This document shows, piece by piece, positions 1 to 13,436 of a stretch of DNA of 64,000 nt (position 1 is its first letter; every line of letters starts with the position of its first letter). A program made the translations under genes and the position numbers. This DNA comes from Castor canadensis (lineage: Eukaryota > Chordata > Mammalia > Rodentia > Castoridae). Location: positions 50,287,638-50,351,637 of the forward strand of contig NC_133398.1 in the NCBI RefSeq assembly GCF_047511655.1, in the 5' to 3' direction. The notes below the pieces were generated by a model, which was not told the origin of the DNA, did no database searches, and worked only from the letters and a program-made list of their open reading frames with translations.

Positions 1-699
1 ACTTCTAGAAAAAAGCTGATTGGCTCTGCTTCTTCATGTCCTGTTAACTGCTTGGCCCTTTGAAGTCTGTCTTCTGCTCTCGCAGGTACATGAAACTAGA
101 TCCCAAGGGGTTCACGACTTCATCAAGTCCAGTGGTCACTCTGGACTTCTTGCCTACCAGTCTCCTTGGACCCGCCTTTGGATGTCTGTGATCCTGTGTT
201 TCACATTGATGTCTCTGTTTGTCTCTCAGTCTTCTTCCTAAAATTCACCCTTCCTCTTCAAGCAGATTGTCAATGGTCCTTTTACTCTTTTTCATCTTTT
301 CTTTTTCCTCTGGAGGTATCTAAATCTATCACTTATTGTTCAGCAAATGCTGAACATGTCTTATCTACCTTTTGAGCCCAGACCATCTTACCCATTATGT
401 TTTTCCAGCTGCTTTTTGTGTAGCTGCTATATAATTGGTACTGCAAACTCAACTTCTGGAAACCGGAAACACACTCCAACCAAAGGGCTTCCTCTCTTAT
501 CTTGATTAAAAGCTTCATCATCTATCGACATTGATAACCTAAATGTTGTTTTTCTTCCTTTCTCACCTGTTCTCACAGTCCTCCTTCCATATAATAGGTA
601 CCAAATTCTGTGGATTCTCTACTAGCAATGACTCCAGTGAGAGTAGTCACTGCTTACCATTCCTACGGACATTGTGTCTGTTTACATCTAGCCCCCAAC
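1..699. other. Intergenic, no gene recognised
   Basis: Pyrimidine-rich, AT-rich sequence with only short chance reading frames that lack any recognisable domain. The right part may be the start of the L2 remnant that follows. Nothing else supportable was seen. Confidence 0.5.
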
Positions 700-1345
700 C
701 AGTCATTGCAAAATCTTCTAATTCATCTCTCAACCTCTATTCCCACCCTTCTCTTAATCCAAATCTATTTTCCATTCATGCTTTATAACTTTAGTTATCC
801 TCCTAAAACATGCATTTGATGATCCAGATGTTAACTCCTTAGCCTGATAATGTGCTCCATAGGTTTACACCAAGCCATCTTTCCTTTCTCATCTTCTAGG
901 TACCTACCTGTGCCCTACTGACAATTCTAAAAGTCTTACATGCATTCCTTTGTGTCTTTGTGTGTAAATTCTTCCATGTTCCCTTCTGTTACTGAAAAAC
1001 TATCCATACCACAGCACCCAGTGAAAATGATACTACTTGAATGAAATATTCCCTGATCCTCCCATTAAAACATTTTCCTAGATGTTCTGAAAGTATTTTG
1101 TATGTGGCTCATGATACAAAGCATTTATTCATGCAAAACAACATTGTTGTATACCTTCCATGTGGAAGAGACAGAATTTATTATTCAGCTTGGTTTATGA
1201 GAGAGAGACAGAGAGAAAGATTCCCCCAAAAGTGTTTTTGAGAGTAGAGTATATGTCTTACTTCTTTATGTGAATATGTCTGTCTATCTGTCTGTCTTTA
1301 CCTACTACAAAGTCTTGCACATATAATACATTTGGTGAATATCTA
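700..1345 (+). repeat. Ancient L2 LINE remnant
   Basis: The text follows the L2 3' half in order: a block like CTAAAACA..GATGAT, a TTCCCTGATCCTCCC block near 1048, and a terminal block like the L2 'CACATAGTA...GAATAT' end near 1318-1342. It is strongly diverged, and roughly 1160-1235 may be unrelated inserted sequence. It was identified by eye from the family consensus, so the boundaries are approximate. Confidence 0.45.
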
Positions 1346-1516
1346 TAATGATAATTATCAGTTGCTCTGATGCACAAAGTACTTCAAAGAAGTCAGCTTT
1401 TATTAAGGTGTAATACATACACACACATATTAAATGCTGCAGTTATAGTCCCTTTTGCTAAATGAAGAAAGGTTTTATTTCCCATGCTCTTCAGGAGTTC
1501 CTCCCTCCTTTCCCTC

Positions 1517-1622
1517 TCAGTTTTTGAGACAACATCTCACTGTGTAGGCTGCTTTCAAACTAATGATCCTTCTACCTCAGTCTCTAGAGTACTGGATTAT
1601 ATTTGTAAACACCACACCTGGC
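1517..1622 (-). repeat. B1-type SINE, antisense
   Basis: Reads as the reverse complement of a 7SL-derived B1: TTTTGAGACA, a CTCACTGTGTAGGCTG block, GATCCTTCTACCTCAG, and an ending ACCACACCTGGC. It is diverged and lacks a clear A-tail. B1 supports a rodent genome. Confidence 0.8.
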
Positions 1623-1639
1623 AGTCAGGAGTACTTTCT

Positions 1640-4145
1640 TATATAAGCTTTTTTGGTTTTCTCTATTTCTTTTTAAAGATCAGAGACTTGCTTCGGCTAC
1701 CTTAAGAAGAAAGGAGTCCAGTGTAAGAATTCTTAAGGCCTGAAACTAGAAGACATCAAGAACCCAAAAAGCTTTCTAAGGATATGTGTTCTTCTCTCTT
1801 ACCTATCACTTCCTGTACATCTATTGCTTCTTGCTTCCCTACTCCTGTCTGAAAGTCTACTGCATTGTCTTCTTCAGTTTATTTTTTTCTCCTCTTATTC
1901 ATTTTCTTCTTACTCTAGCCTTGGTTTCAAAGCAATTTTGGGTGTACTACCTGCTTTTGTAGACTCTGTTTCTATATCAAGACCTTTCAGCTTCATAGCC
2001 CCATTATCAATGAGCAGACTCCACATATCTCAATTCCACATTTCAAGGAGAATTTGATGGGACAAGCTCTCCTTTAGGGCCAGGCCACATCATAGGTTTC
2101 TTGCATAAACATGACCTTGGGTTATACAGCACCTGTGGTGCATTCATCTCAAGCCTGTTAGAAATCTTGACTGCATGGGTCATAGGAGTTGTATCCAGGT
2201 CATATCCTTTTCACAGGAAGCATGAGCCCTGACTATCCACACTCACCAAATGCCATCACCAGTAGAAGTATTTGCATATCCATGCACAATGAATCATTTA
2301 GAATTATTTTCTTCCTACATAACTCACACACATTAATATAAATTTGTTGATAAAAATCATAACCCCAATTCTTATTTCCTTTTTGTCTCTATTTTTTCTG
2401 TAATGTGCTTTGTCCTTCAAACCATACCCTTATAAGATTTGGAATTGCTGATGTTCCAAAAAGTCTTAAACTATAGAGATCTTTTTATCTCTCCTTGTCT
2501 TCCTTACTTTTTCTTTGGAGCCCAGATAAATTCCCTTTCTTTTACCATCCTTTGCCTTATTGCTTCCAAGAATTGTTGAAAAACTATTTTAGGAGAAGTG
2601 AGGATAGACCTCTATTTCATGTTCTACTTTAGGGTATATTCTTCTGACACTTAACCCACAAATGAATTGTATGCTCTGTAATTTGCTGAGTGAACAAGTT
2701 AGACAGGTCATGAAATAAAAAATAGGAAAGATCTTTTTAGATTAAAGTCATCAGGCCTAATAGCCTATGAAATTTATGAGATTTTTTTAAAACTTTGATT
2801 TAATTTCTAGTTTATATAATATTGAATATCTCAGTAAATCACACTATGTCCAAAGGATATACAACCTGAGCTTCTAATTTAATTTCATTTTACACTTTTC
2901 AAGGTCCCACAAACATCCTTTTATGGCTATAGTCAGAATCATTGTTCAGCATTCCTTTATCTTGCTCTTTAATTTTTTAAAACATTAACTGCCTGAGTTA
3001 AAAAAAATAGTAATCAAGTAGCAAAGTTTCCATGGCATTTCTTTTGCCTCTAGCTAATTTTAGAAATTCTTTGTTAATGTGTTTTGGTATGTGGGTTTTA
3101 TTCTCTAGCTCCTTTTAGGACATGGCAAAATTACAAGAGAATCTAAAAGCTAACAACTTATTCTTCCTTTCAAGAAAGCCAAGCACAGTTATGATGTAGA
3201 AAAACAATGTAACTTAATATTAAAACCAATCTCTAAGGAATCATATGTAGCTAGTTATCACCACTGTCATTAGCAAGCACTCAGCACATACTTGTTAAAA
3301 TGATTGGCAGAATTTTCATTAAGTGAACCAAGTTTTTATGTTCTTTTTCAACCTTTACTATCAAAAGTTTAAAGGAGCAAGTACTTTAAAATCAAGTTTC
3401 TTCTTTGGAGAAATATAAAGAGGAATTAAATGTCAGCACTGCCTTCCAGAAAGGTCTCCACATTAATTGTGTATCAGGCACTCGAACCTCATCCCTTAGC
3501 AAGATTGACAAAAGCATCCATATTGCCTATGTGCAGTGCCCTTCTATTCCATTGACTATATCCAGTTTCCTCATTTTTGTTTGAAACCTAGGAGAAGTGT
3601 GCCCGGTCTCCTTCCCTTTTCTTTCAGAGCCTTAAATTACCTACCTGACTGTAGAGCAATGGTCTTAATCTATTGTTTTCTGACTTCTTTTAATATCCAA
3701 GGGTCATGGGGTTTTTAACAAAACATCATGAATTATTGCTATGAGAACCTTAATTATATATTATAGACAAATCAGATCCCACCTTGAGAAGCCAAAATAA
3801 ATCACTGTTCATACTAATAGTCTGAGAAATTTATTTTGAGATATGCTTATAATTTGGAAAACTGTCTCCATTAACTTCTTTGTGCATAAATTGGAAAATG
3901 TGTACTATTAGTTAATTTCAGTAGTAAGGTCTCTAGCTTCAACTTGTAAAACTTTTGTTCTACTGAATCTGAGAACCAATGGACTTAGTGATGTATCTCT
4001 GGATAATTAAATAAAATGACAAATTATCCAATGTAAAGTCCTATGTAAAATTTTTAGACTCTCAGGCAATTTATCTAAAAGGTGTTTGTACATGTACTTA
4101 TATATCAATAAATTATAAAATGCTTTGTACCTACCACTCCCTTTT
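1640..4145. other. Intergenic, AT-rich, no gene recognised
   Basis: About 2.5 kb of AT-rich DNA. Reading frames are short and show no domains, and no RNA gene or complete mobile element was recognised. Confidence 0.5.
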
Positions 4146-4146
4146 T

Positions 4147-4236
4147 AATTTTTCTTCTGTGGTGCTAGGGATTGAACCCAGGGTCTAGGACATGGTAGGC
4201 AGGTGCTCTACCATTGAGCTATAACACCAGTCCCCC
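4147..4236 (-). repeat. ID-type SINE, antisense
   Basis: Matches the reverse complement of the tRNA-derived ID element: GGTGCTAGGGATTGAACCCA, then GCAGGTGCTCTACCATTGAG, then a CCAGTCCCCC end. The pol III A/B box region is on the minus strand. It is a retroposed repeat and not a functional tRNA. Confidence 0.8.
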
Positions 4237-5416
4237 CACCTTCATACCACCCATCTCCCCAACCATGCAGGTATGTACTTTTTATTTTTACATCAGTGTG
4301 TGATTTTATAATTATGACCAAATTTAACAACTGAGAAATAGTCATGAATTACAGATGGAAAATTCAATTTTGTTATCTTTTAAACCCAGTGATGATCTGG
4401 CTCATATTTATCTTTAAAAAAGAATCAGTTTTGCTGAGATGATCTGGGAGAGAAATTGGAAAGTCTAATGGAATATAGTCATGTGTTATGATTAAAAATT
4501 ATACCTTTTAAAAAAAGTATATGTGACAACCTTCAAAATCGTGAAGTACTGAATACTTTGTATATCAGCACTCAATTCTAAATAAAAGCTGATTGGCTAC
4601 TATTTCATAGTGTCTACTCCCTACTTCTATGATAAATTTTTTTCTTTAAAAATATCATTCTCTTCTTTGCACATAAGTATATATGCTGATGTATAAAATT
4701 TGAGGGCCTCAGAAACTGATAATAATTAAAACCATCTTGAAAGATACCAGTTGATTTGTTTCAGGGTGATCTTAATCTTATTCTGACCTTCGGGATGGAT
4801 GAGATGAGTAGGAAGCAGCTCAGTTTATATTCTCAAGGCAAATGAATGGTTTTATTATGGGACCTGACTGTATCTACTGTATAGTCATAGTGACAAAGAG
4901 GACATTTATTTCTCTGTATAAAGATTTTGTAAGGAACCTTTATTCCTGCCCCAAAGAGAGCTGTCACCACAAAGATGCTTATCGAGGACACCGACATCGT
5001 TCCAGTTTGCTCCACCCGTGCCCAACTGCTACCTGTTAGGGGTGTGTGTTACCTTTTCTATGGCATCATCTCTTGAATTTCAAGAAAGGTCACTCTGAGG
5101 CATAGCTCCAGGTTCCACGCTTTAGAATGTCTTCTCTCATCTTGCACTTATATGTGTCAGAAGGCAGCATGATTGGGTTTCTCAGCTTCCTAGGCTAGTC
5201 AAAGTGAAGTCTGACACTAATAGATGGGGTCAAACAAGGGTGACCTCAGGAAGTTGGTCATGAAGATAAATTGGCCCAATGTTAATAAATATAATTAAGC
5301 CCAGAAAAAAATGAACTTGAATTTAAGAAAAACTGTTCAATCCTCTTCCCTCTTCAAACTCCAGGTACAGATTATCCATTTTTAAAAAGAATTTTGCAGA
5401 TCTAGTATTGCACCTT
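4237..5416. other. Intergenic, no gene recognised
   Basis: AT-rich sequence. Two overlapping reading frames near 4833-5039 on opposite strands have no recognisable motif and are taken as chance. Confidence 0.45.
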
Positions 5417-5424
5417 TATTTAAG

Positions 5425-5501
5425 TTTTTCTTTTTGGTAGTACTGGGATTTGAACTCAGGGCATCATACTTACTAGTCAGATGCTCTACCACTTGAGCCA
5501 A
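5425..5501 (-). repeat. ID-type SINE, antisense, with target duplication
   Basis: Reverse-complement ID core (TACTGGGATTTGAACTCAGG, then a CTCTACCACTTGAGCC end). An 8-bp direct repeat TATTTAAG at 5417-5424 and 5502-5509 is a plausible target-site duplication. Confidence 0.75.
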
Positions 5502-5509
5502 TATTTAAG

Positions 5510-6829
5510 ACTTTTTAAAAGTAATCATCTTGTCCTAGCTTTTGTTGTTGTTCATTTGTTTAGAAAAATACCTTGTTTATTTGAGACAAAAATTCTTATC
5601 TTAACCCACAAAAATATTTTCAACTGACTTTCAGATGTACTTGGGTTCCTAGCATGGCAGGCTGTAGGTCATTTGGACAGCCTCCCATTTACTCTTTTGA
5701 TAACACTACACTGATCTCAGCATTTCCTCTAACCATTTTAGGTCACAGCCTCCACTCTAGTTATCCTGTCTGTTGACTGTGCTGAGCAAAATGTGTGACC
5801 AGGTAGTCAGACTTCGTTGCTCAACAAACTCATTAATCTCTGGACCAGGTTAGGCACTTGTCTTCATATTTGATTTCTCGTTGTTACACAAGGTATGCTG
5901 TATTGATTTTAAACAACTCTGTCATTTAATAATTGCTTGGAGCTTTGGAAAATGTAGACTAGATTAAGAAAGCAAAGGGCAAAGGTTCCAGCTCTTTAAT
6001 ATTTTATAGTCTTCTTGTTTATTTGTCTCTTTGCTCTACCAAGGCTTGAAGCCAACCAAGTCTTTTCTTGAAACTCAGATTAATGGATCCCAAATGTAAC
6101 AAAGTCCCATAAGGCTATAATGATATCTCTGGTGTTTGTCTCTTTTAATCCCTCAAATGTTTCCTCAGAAAAGGAAGAAATGACAAGTCTAAACTGAGGG
6201 AGGTGATATCAGGGGCCCAGTGAGAATCTTAGTTTATTTCCCCCCAAAAGGAGGATTTCTTAGTATCAAGAAGTAAAATAAATGAGTTGTGAAGCGGTGG
6301 GGGAGATTACAAAAGGACAGGATCAAAATAAATATTAAATAACTTCTAGAGCTCTTTCTGTAGGTAGCGTTCTCCTTTGGGGGTAGTCTGCCATGCAAAT
6401 TTTAGCTGCCTTCCTAAGTTCTTCCCTCTGTCTCCTCAACTCAGCAACATTGCTTAGGAAGGGTTCTCTTCCCACAGCGCAATCTAGAAGTTGCTGCCCA
6501 AGTAACCTCACTTGCTTCATTTCTCAGGGATTATTGCTCTGCACTGGCATTATCCATTGGCTAAAAATAGTTGCTTCCTATATTTTGTCTAGTTTTCTAG
6601 TTGTTTGTAATGAGAGTGTAGTTCTTGATGCTGTCAAATCCTCATGACTAGTAGTAGAAAGAAGTTGACTGTGTTTGAAAATGTTTAGCTTCTTTAGCTT
6701 GTATGTGTGTTTTCATCTTTAAAAAGCAATATTATTATCATAAGACATACTTCTCAACAATATTATAAAAATTAAAAATAATATGTGTATACTCAGTGTT
6801 GCACAGAGCATTTGGATTTAATATGCTTG
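5510..6829. other. Intergenic; one unexplained 61-codon minus-strand frame
   Basis: No gene recognised. A minus-strand frame at 6335-6520 gives an Arg/Glu-rich, helix-prone peptide. It stands out from neighbouring chance frames but I cannot assign it to a family. Confidence 0.3.
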
Positions 6830-6970
6830 TGTCTGAGTTTTCTTATTTGTGTACTGGGGATGATAGTAGTAATTACTTCATAGCACACTGGATTAAATGA
6901 ATAAATACTGAAATTCCTTTAGTCAAGTGTCTAGCACATAGTAAGAGGTGTAAATGTTACTTAAATAAAT
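6830..6970 (-). repeat. MIR SINE, antisense
   Basis: The order TTTTCTTATTTGTGTACTGGGGATGATA, ATTAAATGAATAAA and CTAGCACATAGTAAG matches the reverse complement of the MIR core and 3' region. It is highly diverged, as expected for an old mammalian MIR. Confidence 0.6.
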
Positions 6971-9584
6971 AATTTTGGACCATTATGGTGCAATCTTATC
7001 ATTAAACAAACAGTGAACACACTTGGGGTTAGAGTGCATGCCAACTGTTTCTTAACTTTCCTAATAGAATATTTTTCAGCCCATGAAGTGTCCATCGTAA
7101 GTGATTGTCTAGGGTCTTATATCACATTTCCTTCATTTCATTTTCATTTGTCTTAATCGCCCTTGCCTGTTTCACTCCTGGCCACATGATGAAATATGCT
7201 CAGAATCATAATGACCTTTTTGCCTACATCTTTTAAGAGAATTGATGGGACTTTTACCATTCATCTTGTAAAAACTTTGGTCTTTTAATTTTACCAGAAT
7301 GGGACATTTGTAACACAAATATATCCCTTGGTATCTAGGCCACTTCTGATATAACGTTGGTGTATTGTACTAACAGAGTCTGTATTGCTTTACTATATTT
7401 GACCAAAGAATTTTTCTAAGGATTAGAAGGAAAATAAAAGAAAAATGTGATAAAGACCAAATACATAAAGCTCTTTGAGAAGTATATTTTCATTAAATGA
7501 TGGTTATTATTTTGTTATTGTCATTCGAGTGGATGCGTAAGTGTCAGATAACAGAGTATTAATATCAAGACTAAGCAAATAGGAAGTCAGCTGTTAAGTA
7601 TGATCAGAGGGTTTTAAGAGGACTACATTGCCCTTGAACTTGATCCTCTAAGTACATTCTAAAGTCATCTGTTATAGATTCTGGGTCTTATATGTCTACT
7701 GCTCTCTTACTGCTATTCTAGAATCCCTTGTTTCCTTGTCATTTAGATGAATCCCACCTCACAAAGTCCCAACCTTGCACACACTGGGGACCTTTTCTGC
7801 TTCTGGTCAAGTCAAAGCAAACTGATTCTAATATTAATTTAGGAATACTAGTCTATATAACCAGATCTTCAATATTGCTCTTGTATCCTCTCTTACCCTC
7901 TTCTTACCCTCCAATATTGCTCTTTTACCATATCAGTCAACTCTCCTTCACATTCTTGATATCACAACACTAAATTTTGTCTCTTTTCTTCAAAACTAAA
8001 ACACTTCTTCCTCCCCCCATCAAATAAGTTATTTGTCCAATATTTATTTACTACTTACTATATTCTGGGCTAGGAATATAGTGTGCTAGGCCATGTGGTT
8101 GCTACATGAGCAAACACAGACTTGGTCAGTGTCCTCTGAGGGAAGAGAGGGAGAAGTTGCACAAGCAGTTACACATCTTATAAACAAGGACTATGATAAC
8201 TATGAATGGAGGTATATGACCATATCATCTTAGTTTTGGGGCAAGATTGGGAGATGAGGGTCTTTCAAGGGAAGGGAAGAATCTTGTGTCAAGGCATGTA
8301 TTAATCTCACAGATGGTTTTTTGGGTGACCCAGCCTTCCATTTCACCAAGAAAATAAATAGAAACCCTGAGACTAAAATTCAACTTCTTCTTCTAAACCT
8401 GAACTGTATTCTGAATAGGTCCTATTCTTTTCTCCTTCTTCCTGGTCCAGATAAAGCCTGACCTGAGTGCTCTGGTTCATTTCTTCCTTTCAATTTCTAT
8501 CTCTCTATGTCTCCCCCTGCCCACCCCTCACACACACCTTCTTGGATTCCTCTAATTAACATATTTTTTATCATCTTAAAAAGAAAACAAAATCATAAAC
8601 ATAATCTTCCACTCTTCCTTCTGCTTAATTTTTCTCCTCTTGTGTAGTAATCAGTTTTTTGGTGCATGGCCTGTGTTGTTTTGTTTTTGTTTTTTCTTAG
8701 TTTTCTTTCCATTTCTTCTTAAAGGCAATGAAATGTGGCTTCTACTCTTAATTATCTATTGAAAATTCTATTTATGAAAGTCATTAGTAATTTTCATGTC
8801 ATTAACTTCAGTATGTTTTCAATTACTTAATTTTCTTATTCATACAACAGCATTTGATGCTGTGAATATCTTTCCTTTTTTTAAGACGGATCTCTAAACC
8901 TAATGCAGGCTGGTCTGGAGCTCTCCATCTTTCTGCCTCCGATTCCTATGCCACACGCATCTTTCCTTCTTGAAAATCACTTTTTTTTCCTACTTATCTA
9001 GACACTATTTCCCTTTATGGTGTCCACTTTTGCATAAATAATGATGTTTCTCAGCAGTTGGTTTTAGGTTATTTGCTTTTCCCATTCCACCCATGGGAGT
9101 TCTATAGCCAAGTGCTCAATAACTTTGGAAAGAAAATGTGCTTCCAACTGATCATATTCTGGCATATTTTTATTCTGTAATATGCTATATAATTTGTTGT
9201 AATTTTACTGTTTCTCCCCTCTTGTCCTACCTATCTGATTAAATTCTATTCTAGAGACCTTTATCTCTGGCTTACTGAATAGGCCTAGAACACTACTTGG
9301 AATGTAAATAGTCAAAAATAATTGTGATTAAATTAATATCATGATGGCCAGTACAAGTTATGTGCTTTCTAGAGTATGCACACACTTGGTCCTTCTTTCT
9401 TTGGGTTAATTGACTTTTACTGAAAAAGAAAATCATTGATAGAACATAGGCTTCGCCTTATTTCCAACTGTGATTGTTAAAAGGGAGCTGCCTGCAGAGA
9501 CTGTTGAAGGTACTTCTTCAGAGTTCAGTGGGAAAGAGTGTTGCAATCTATTAATAATGTCATGCCTATCACAAATAACATAGT
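6971..9584. other. Intergenic, no gene recognised
   Basis: AT-rich DNA. Around 8880-8960 there is a weak B1-like antisense stretch that I cannot confirm, and around 8030-8150 a weak MIR/L2-like stretch. No gene was seen. Confidence 0.4.
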
Positions 9585-9800
9585 AGCATTAATTGAGCGT
9601 GGGTCATGTGTTATACACTATACTCAGCATATGAAGAAGATTATCTCAATTACATTTCATAACTCCATGAGATTCCATCATTATTCTTGCGTTGACATTG
9701 ATATAACCAAGACACAGGAAAGTTAGTAGCTTACCCAAGACCACAGAGTAAACAAGTGGTAGGATTGAGATTTAGAGCTCATGTGGTTGAGTATCATATA
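9585..9800 (+). repeat. MIR SINE
   Basis: Follows MIR in order: ATTGAGCGTGGGTCATGTG, TTATCTCAATTACATTTCA, a GACACAGGAAAGTTAGTAGC block, CCCAAGACCACAGAGTAA, and a terminal GGATTGAGATTTAGAGCTC block. It is diverged but nearly full length. Confidence 0.75.
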
Positions 9801-12242
9801 ATACTCTTTTAATAGGGAGTAATGGCCCTTTTTCGTTGTGTTTTTGCCATACCATTCTTGGCTTCAGTTAACTCCAATGAGGTGATGATAATGTGTAAAT
9901 AATGGTTGGGGCAGAAAGAGGAAAATTCTGTCCTATTAGGCCTCAATTATTATGCTGTAATTATGAGTTGTTTAGTTTCAAATATAAATGTATGCTGTTT
10001 TCATTTTGAAATAATAACAAAAGTTGCTAATACAGGAGACAGAAACTTGTTTTGGAGACCATTTGAGAGTAAATTGCTGATGTAATGCTCCAATACTCTT
10101 GAATATTTTAATATGTATTTTGTACCAGTAGGGATATATTACCCTTAAAACCACAATAAAATAACCAAAATTCAGAAGTTAACACTGTTACATTAAACCA
10201 TATGATACTTAGTCTTCATATTTAAATATGTTCACTTGTCCCAATAATATCCTTTATAGAAAATGAATTCTGTGCAAAATCATAATGTATAATCAGTTGT
10301 CTTGTCCTTTAACTTCTTTTAGCCTGGGGCAATTGCTTGGTTTTTTATGACCTTGAAAAATTTCAGGGAAGTTGTTTTACAGAATGTTCGTTCTCATCCC
10401 ACTCAGTAGCCTTCCCGCCATAAATGCCCTAGTCACTCTTCTCAGGTTCTGATGCCCCATGCCAGGTTACCTCTCCACATAGACATTCTTGCCTCACCCT
10501 GTTTGAGCTCCAGTAATGTAAGCCCCTGCCCCTTCCAGGACAGTGCTTACCTTTTTCTGCTCATCTGTTGGTTTTAAGGCTGAATTTTTGAAGAAGGGAA
10601 AGGGAAGCAGAGATTAGATGTCATTTAAGATCAGTTTGAATTCTAGCATTCTATGATAGATAAATTAGTATGGTTTAATATTTGCAAGTTTATGCTTAGA
10701 AATTGAAGAAAAGATGTGCTAAGATCATGGAGACAAATGACCATGCCTAAAATAATCACTGAGGCCAAATCAAAGTTAGGCATTGAGTATCTTGGACTAG
10801 GACTGGACGCACACACTGGGGAGTCTGGCTAGCAGTACAAAATATAGAGTGGGCAAAGAAGTCATAATGTTTACCCACAGCACCCCAAAAAGGAAGGAAA
10901 GAAGACAGTGGGTAGATGGCCAGAAAGCAAAAAAAAAAAAAGTTCCTTAGAGTAGTCCAGACAAGAAAGGGAAACACTTATCAATCACCAAGTATCTTAA
11001 TATGAGTCAGAAAGATTAGCAATCTTAGGCATTATGTGTACAATTCATTTGGTCTAACAATGTATTGTTGATCACATACACTTACAGCCCTATATGTCAT
11101 GAACTTGTGATTTCATTTTCCAACAGGGAAGTTGATACTTGGTTCTAGGTAACTAATGCTATGTTGCCATCCTTTGATTGAGTATAAAATGTCTTCCTGA
11201 CTAACTAGGATTATTTTGGTATATTTTATACAGAGAATCACAATTTTAATTATAGTATTACATTTTTATATTGATAATGATGATAAATAATTTGTGGAAA
11301 TAAGGAATATATACTTGCATAATAAATTTAAAAGACATCAAAAATAAATTCCAGCTAAAAGTACACTGCCAACATTATTCTTTTATTTAATTTTTTCAAA
11401 AACCTTGTCATAGTCAGTGATGCTTAACATTTAGCCTTTTCTTCATCATCATGATACTTTTCTGGTGCATCCTTAGATTGGGACAAGAGGGAACTATTCT
11501 CTAGATCTTGCTCCTTGAGGGCCCTGAAAACAGGCATGACCCTCTACATGCATAGATATGACCAAATGTAAACACATTTACACACTCACACACATACAAC
11601 ATTTTCCCTTTAGGCCCCACGTTGCTTAGGATGTGGTACCCAGTATGCTCATATATCTGATAACTCTGCAAATCCATGCTCTTTAGTAACTGTTCAGACA
11701 CCAGGGAAATACTTCTGTACATCCCTTATTTTAAATACCCCAAACAAAGTGACTGTGACTGATGTCATGGAAGAAACATCGCTTTACAAAATGGGGATCT
11801 GAGCTGTAGAAGAAAAAGAGAAGAAACAGCACCTAACTTGAAAATATTTCTCCAAAATGAATGCAGAACTTCTTGCATAATGAAGTGTCATTTTCCCAAT
11901 TATATTAAATGTCCATTCTCTTGCTTATTTTATGTAATAATTAGTGATTCTAAAAGTACTCATTAATTAGGTGGGCACTTGAAATAGATGCATGTGGAAG
12001 TTAAGAAGTATTTTTACAATATTGATTTACTTTGCTCTAGAATTTGTATTTATATTGATCTAACTATAACATCCTAGTTAGAAGTGTGAAAATTTTTTAT
12101 ATTATCTAAATGAATCTTGATATGTAGCATTCACATTTTACTTTTATAGAAATATTTTAATGTTTAATAATGACTAGAAATTCCAAATTAAAATGCTAAG
12201 TGTAGTTTTACTTAAATTTTTTTGTTTGTTCATTTTTTGTTT
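9801..12242. other. Intergenic, AT-rich, no gene recognised
   Basis: No conserved reading frame, RNA gene or complete repeat was recognised in about 2.4 kb. Confidence 0.45.
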
Positions 12243-12310
12243 TTTATGAAACCGAGTCTCATTGCTTTCAAATGCTGAGATTACAGGCCTGTATCACCAC
12301 ACCTGGCTTA
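12243..12310 (-). repeat. B1-type SINE fragment, antisense
   Basis: Partial B1 reverse complement: AAACCGAGTCTCATTGC, then GCTGAGATTACAGGCCTG and a CACCACACCTGGC end. The middle of the element is missing, so it is an internally deleted copy. Confidence 0.65.
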
Positions 12311-12437
12311 CTTCTTATTTTTTTAAATGAAATATTTAATATTTTTAACATTTTTCCAATTATATCTTTAAAAATACAATGTACCCAAAATTTCTAGACC
12401 TTGAATATGATTATATTTTACTTTTGATCTTCTATAT

Positions 12438-12660
12438 CAAGAATTGGGAAACTTTTTCTGTAAAGGACCAGATAGTAAGTATTTTAGATTTTGCAGACCA
12501 CATAGTTTCTATCATAACTATTCAACTTTGATAATGTAGCATGAAAGCACATTACCAACATTAACAAATGCACATAGCTGAATCCCAATAAAACTTTATT
12601 TACAAAAATAGGTGTTGACCAGATTTAGCCATTAGACTATAGCTTGCCAACTTCTACTTT
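12438..12660 (+). mobile_element. hAT-Charlie non-autonomous DNA transposon (MER1-type)
   Basis: The sequence follows the MER1 consensus end to end: GGGAAACTTTTTCTGTAAAG, CCAGATAGTAAGTATTTTAG, TTTGCAGACCACATAG, CCAATAAAACTTTATTTACA and a closing TAGCTTGCCAAC. The outer ends correspond to the short terminal inverted repeats (a start like CAGGG..GGCAAAC, mirrored by GTTTGCC..). It carries no transposase. It is old: substitutions are scattered, and such elements were active early in placental mammals. Confidence 0.8.
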
Positions 12661-13435
12661 AGATCATTAATATTTTAACAGAATTTCCACTTCCAGCCAT
12701 GAAGAATGATTAGATTGATCCTCTCACTTTAAGTGACTAAAAACTGATTCAGATATAGCAGAAAATAGTTTTCAGACATTGAACAAAAAAGCAACATAGG
12801 GTGATGATTCCTGAGAAAAGGAAAACAAATGCTGTGAACTTTACAATTGCTCCAGCCAACTCTGTGGAGCATTTCTAGACTGCAGCTGAAGGAACAGGAA
12901 AGTCAAATAAATGAACCAGTATTCTCACTGAGTTGGTAAGTCAGAGTTTGGAGTTTAGGAGGAAGAGAAACATTTGTAGAGTAAGATAATGGACAAACTA
13001 TTGCTGTGCAGAGAGATTTGGAGAGAAAGAGGGTTACAAAGATCCCTAGAGTCTTCAGGAATTTTCAGCTGATTTATGATCTGTTTATGTATATGAAATG
13101 ATTACACAAGACTTAGAACATAACACCCAGAAAGGAGCCCCCACAGGGCTGGAAATACATCATGTTTCTGCCAGCCAGAGTGCAAAGACCTTCTAATACA
13201 GGGGCATTTAGTAGAGTCCTCATAAGGATGTATCCTTGGTGTGGAATGATATTACCCTGGAATATAAAGCCTGTTTCACCCATGGTAACAAAACTTAAAA
13301 GCAAATCTCAAAGGAATTAAGCAGTTCCAAGTAAGTAACTTCGCTACAACCACATTCAAATGTCCTAACAAATCCAGCATCCAATAAAGTAAAATTTACA
13401 ATATTCAGAATCTAATAAAAAGTTGCTGGGCATGA
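12661..13435. other. Intergenic, no gene recognised
   Basis: Unassigned DNA between the MER1-type transposon and the 5'-inverted L1. A minus-strand frame at 13113-13304 has no recognisable domain. Confidence 0.4.
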
Positions 13436-13436
13436 A

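Noticed and set aside
4147-5501. tRNA genes suggested by tRNA-like cores
   Set aside because: These are ID-type SINEs with A/T tails and flanking duplications, not cloverleaf-forming tRNA genes.
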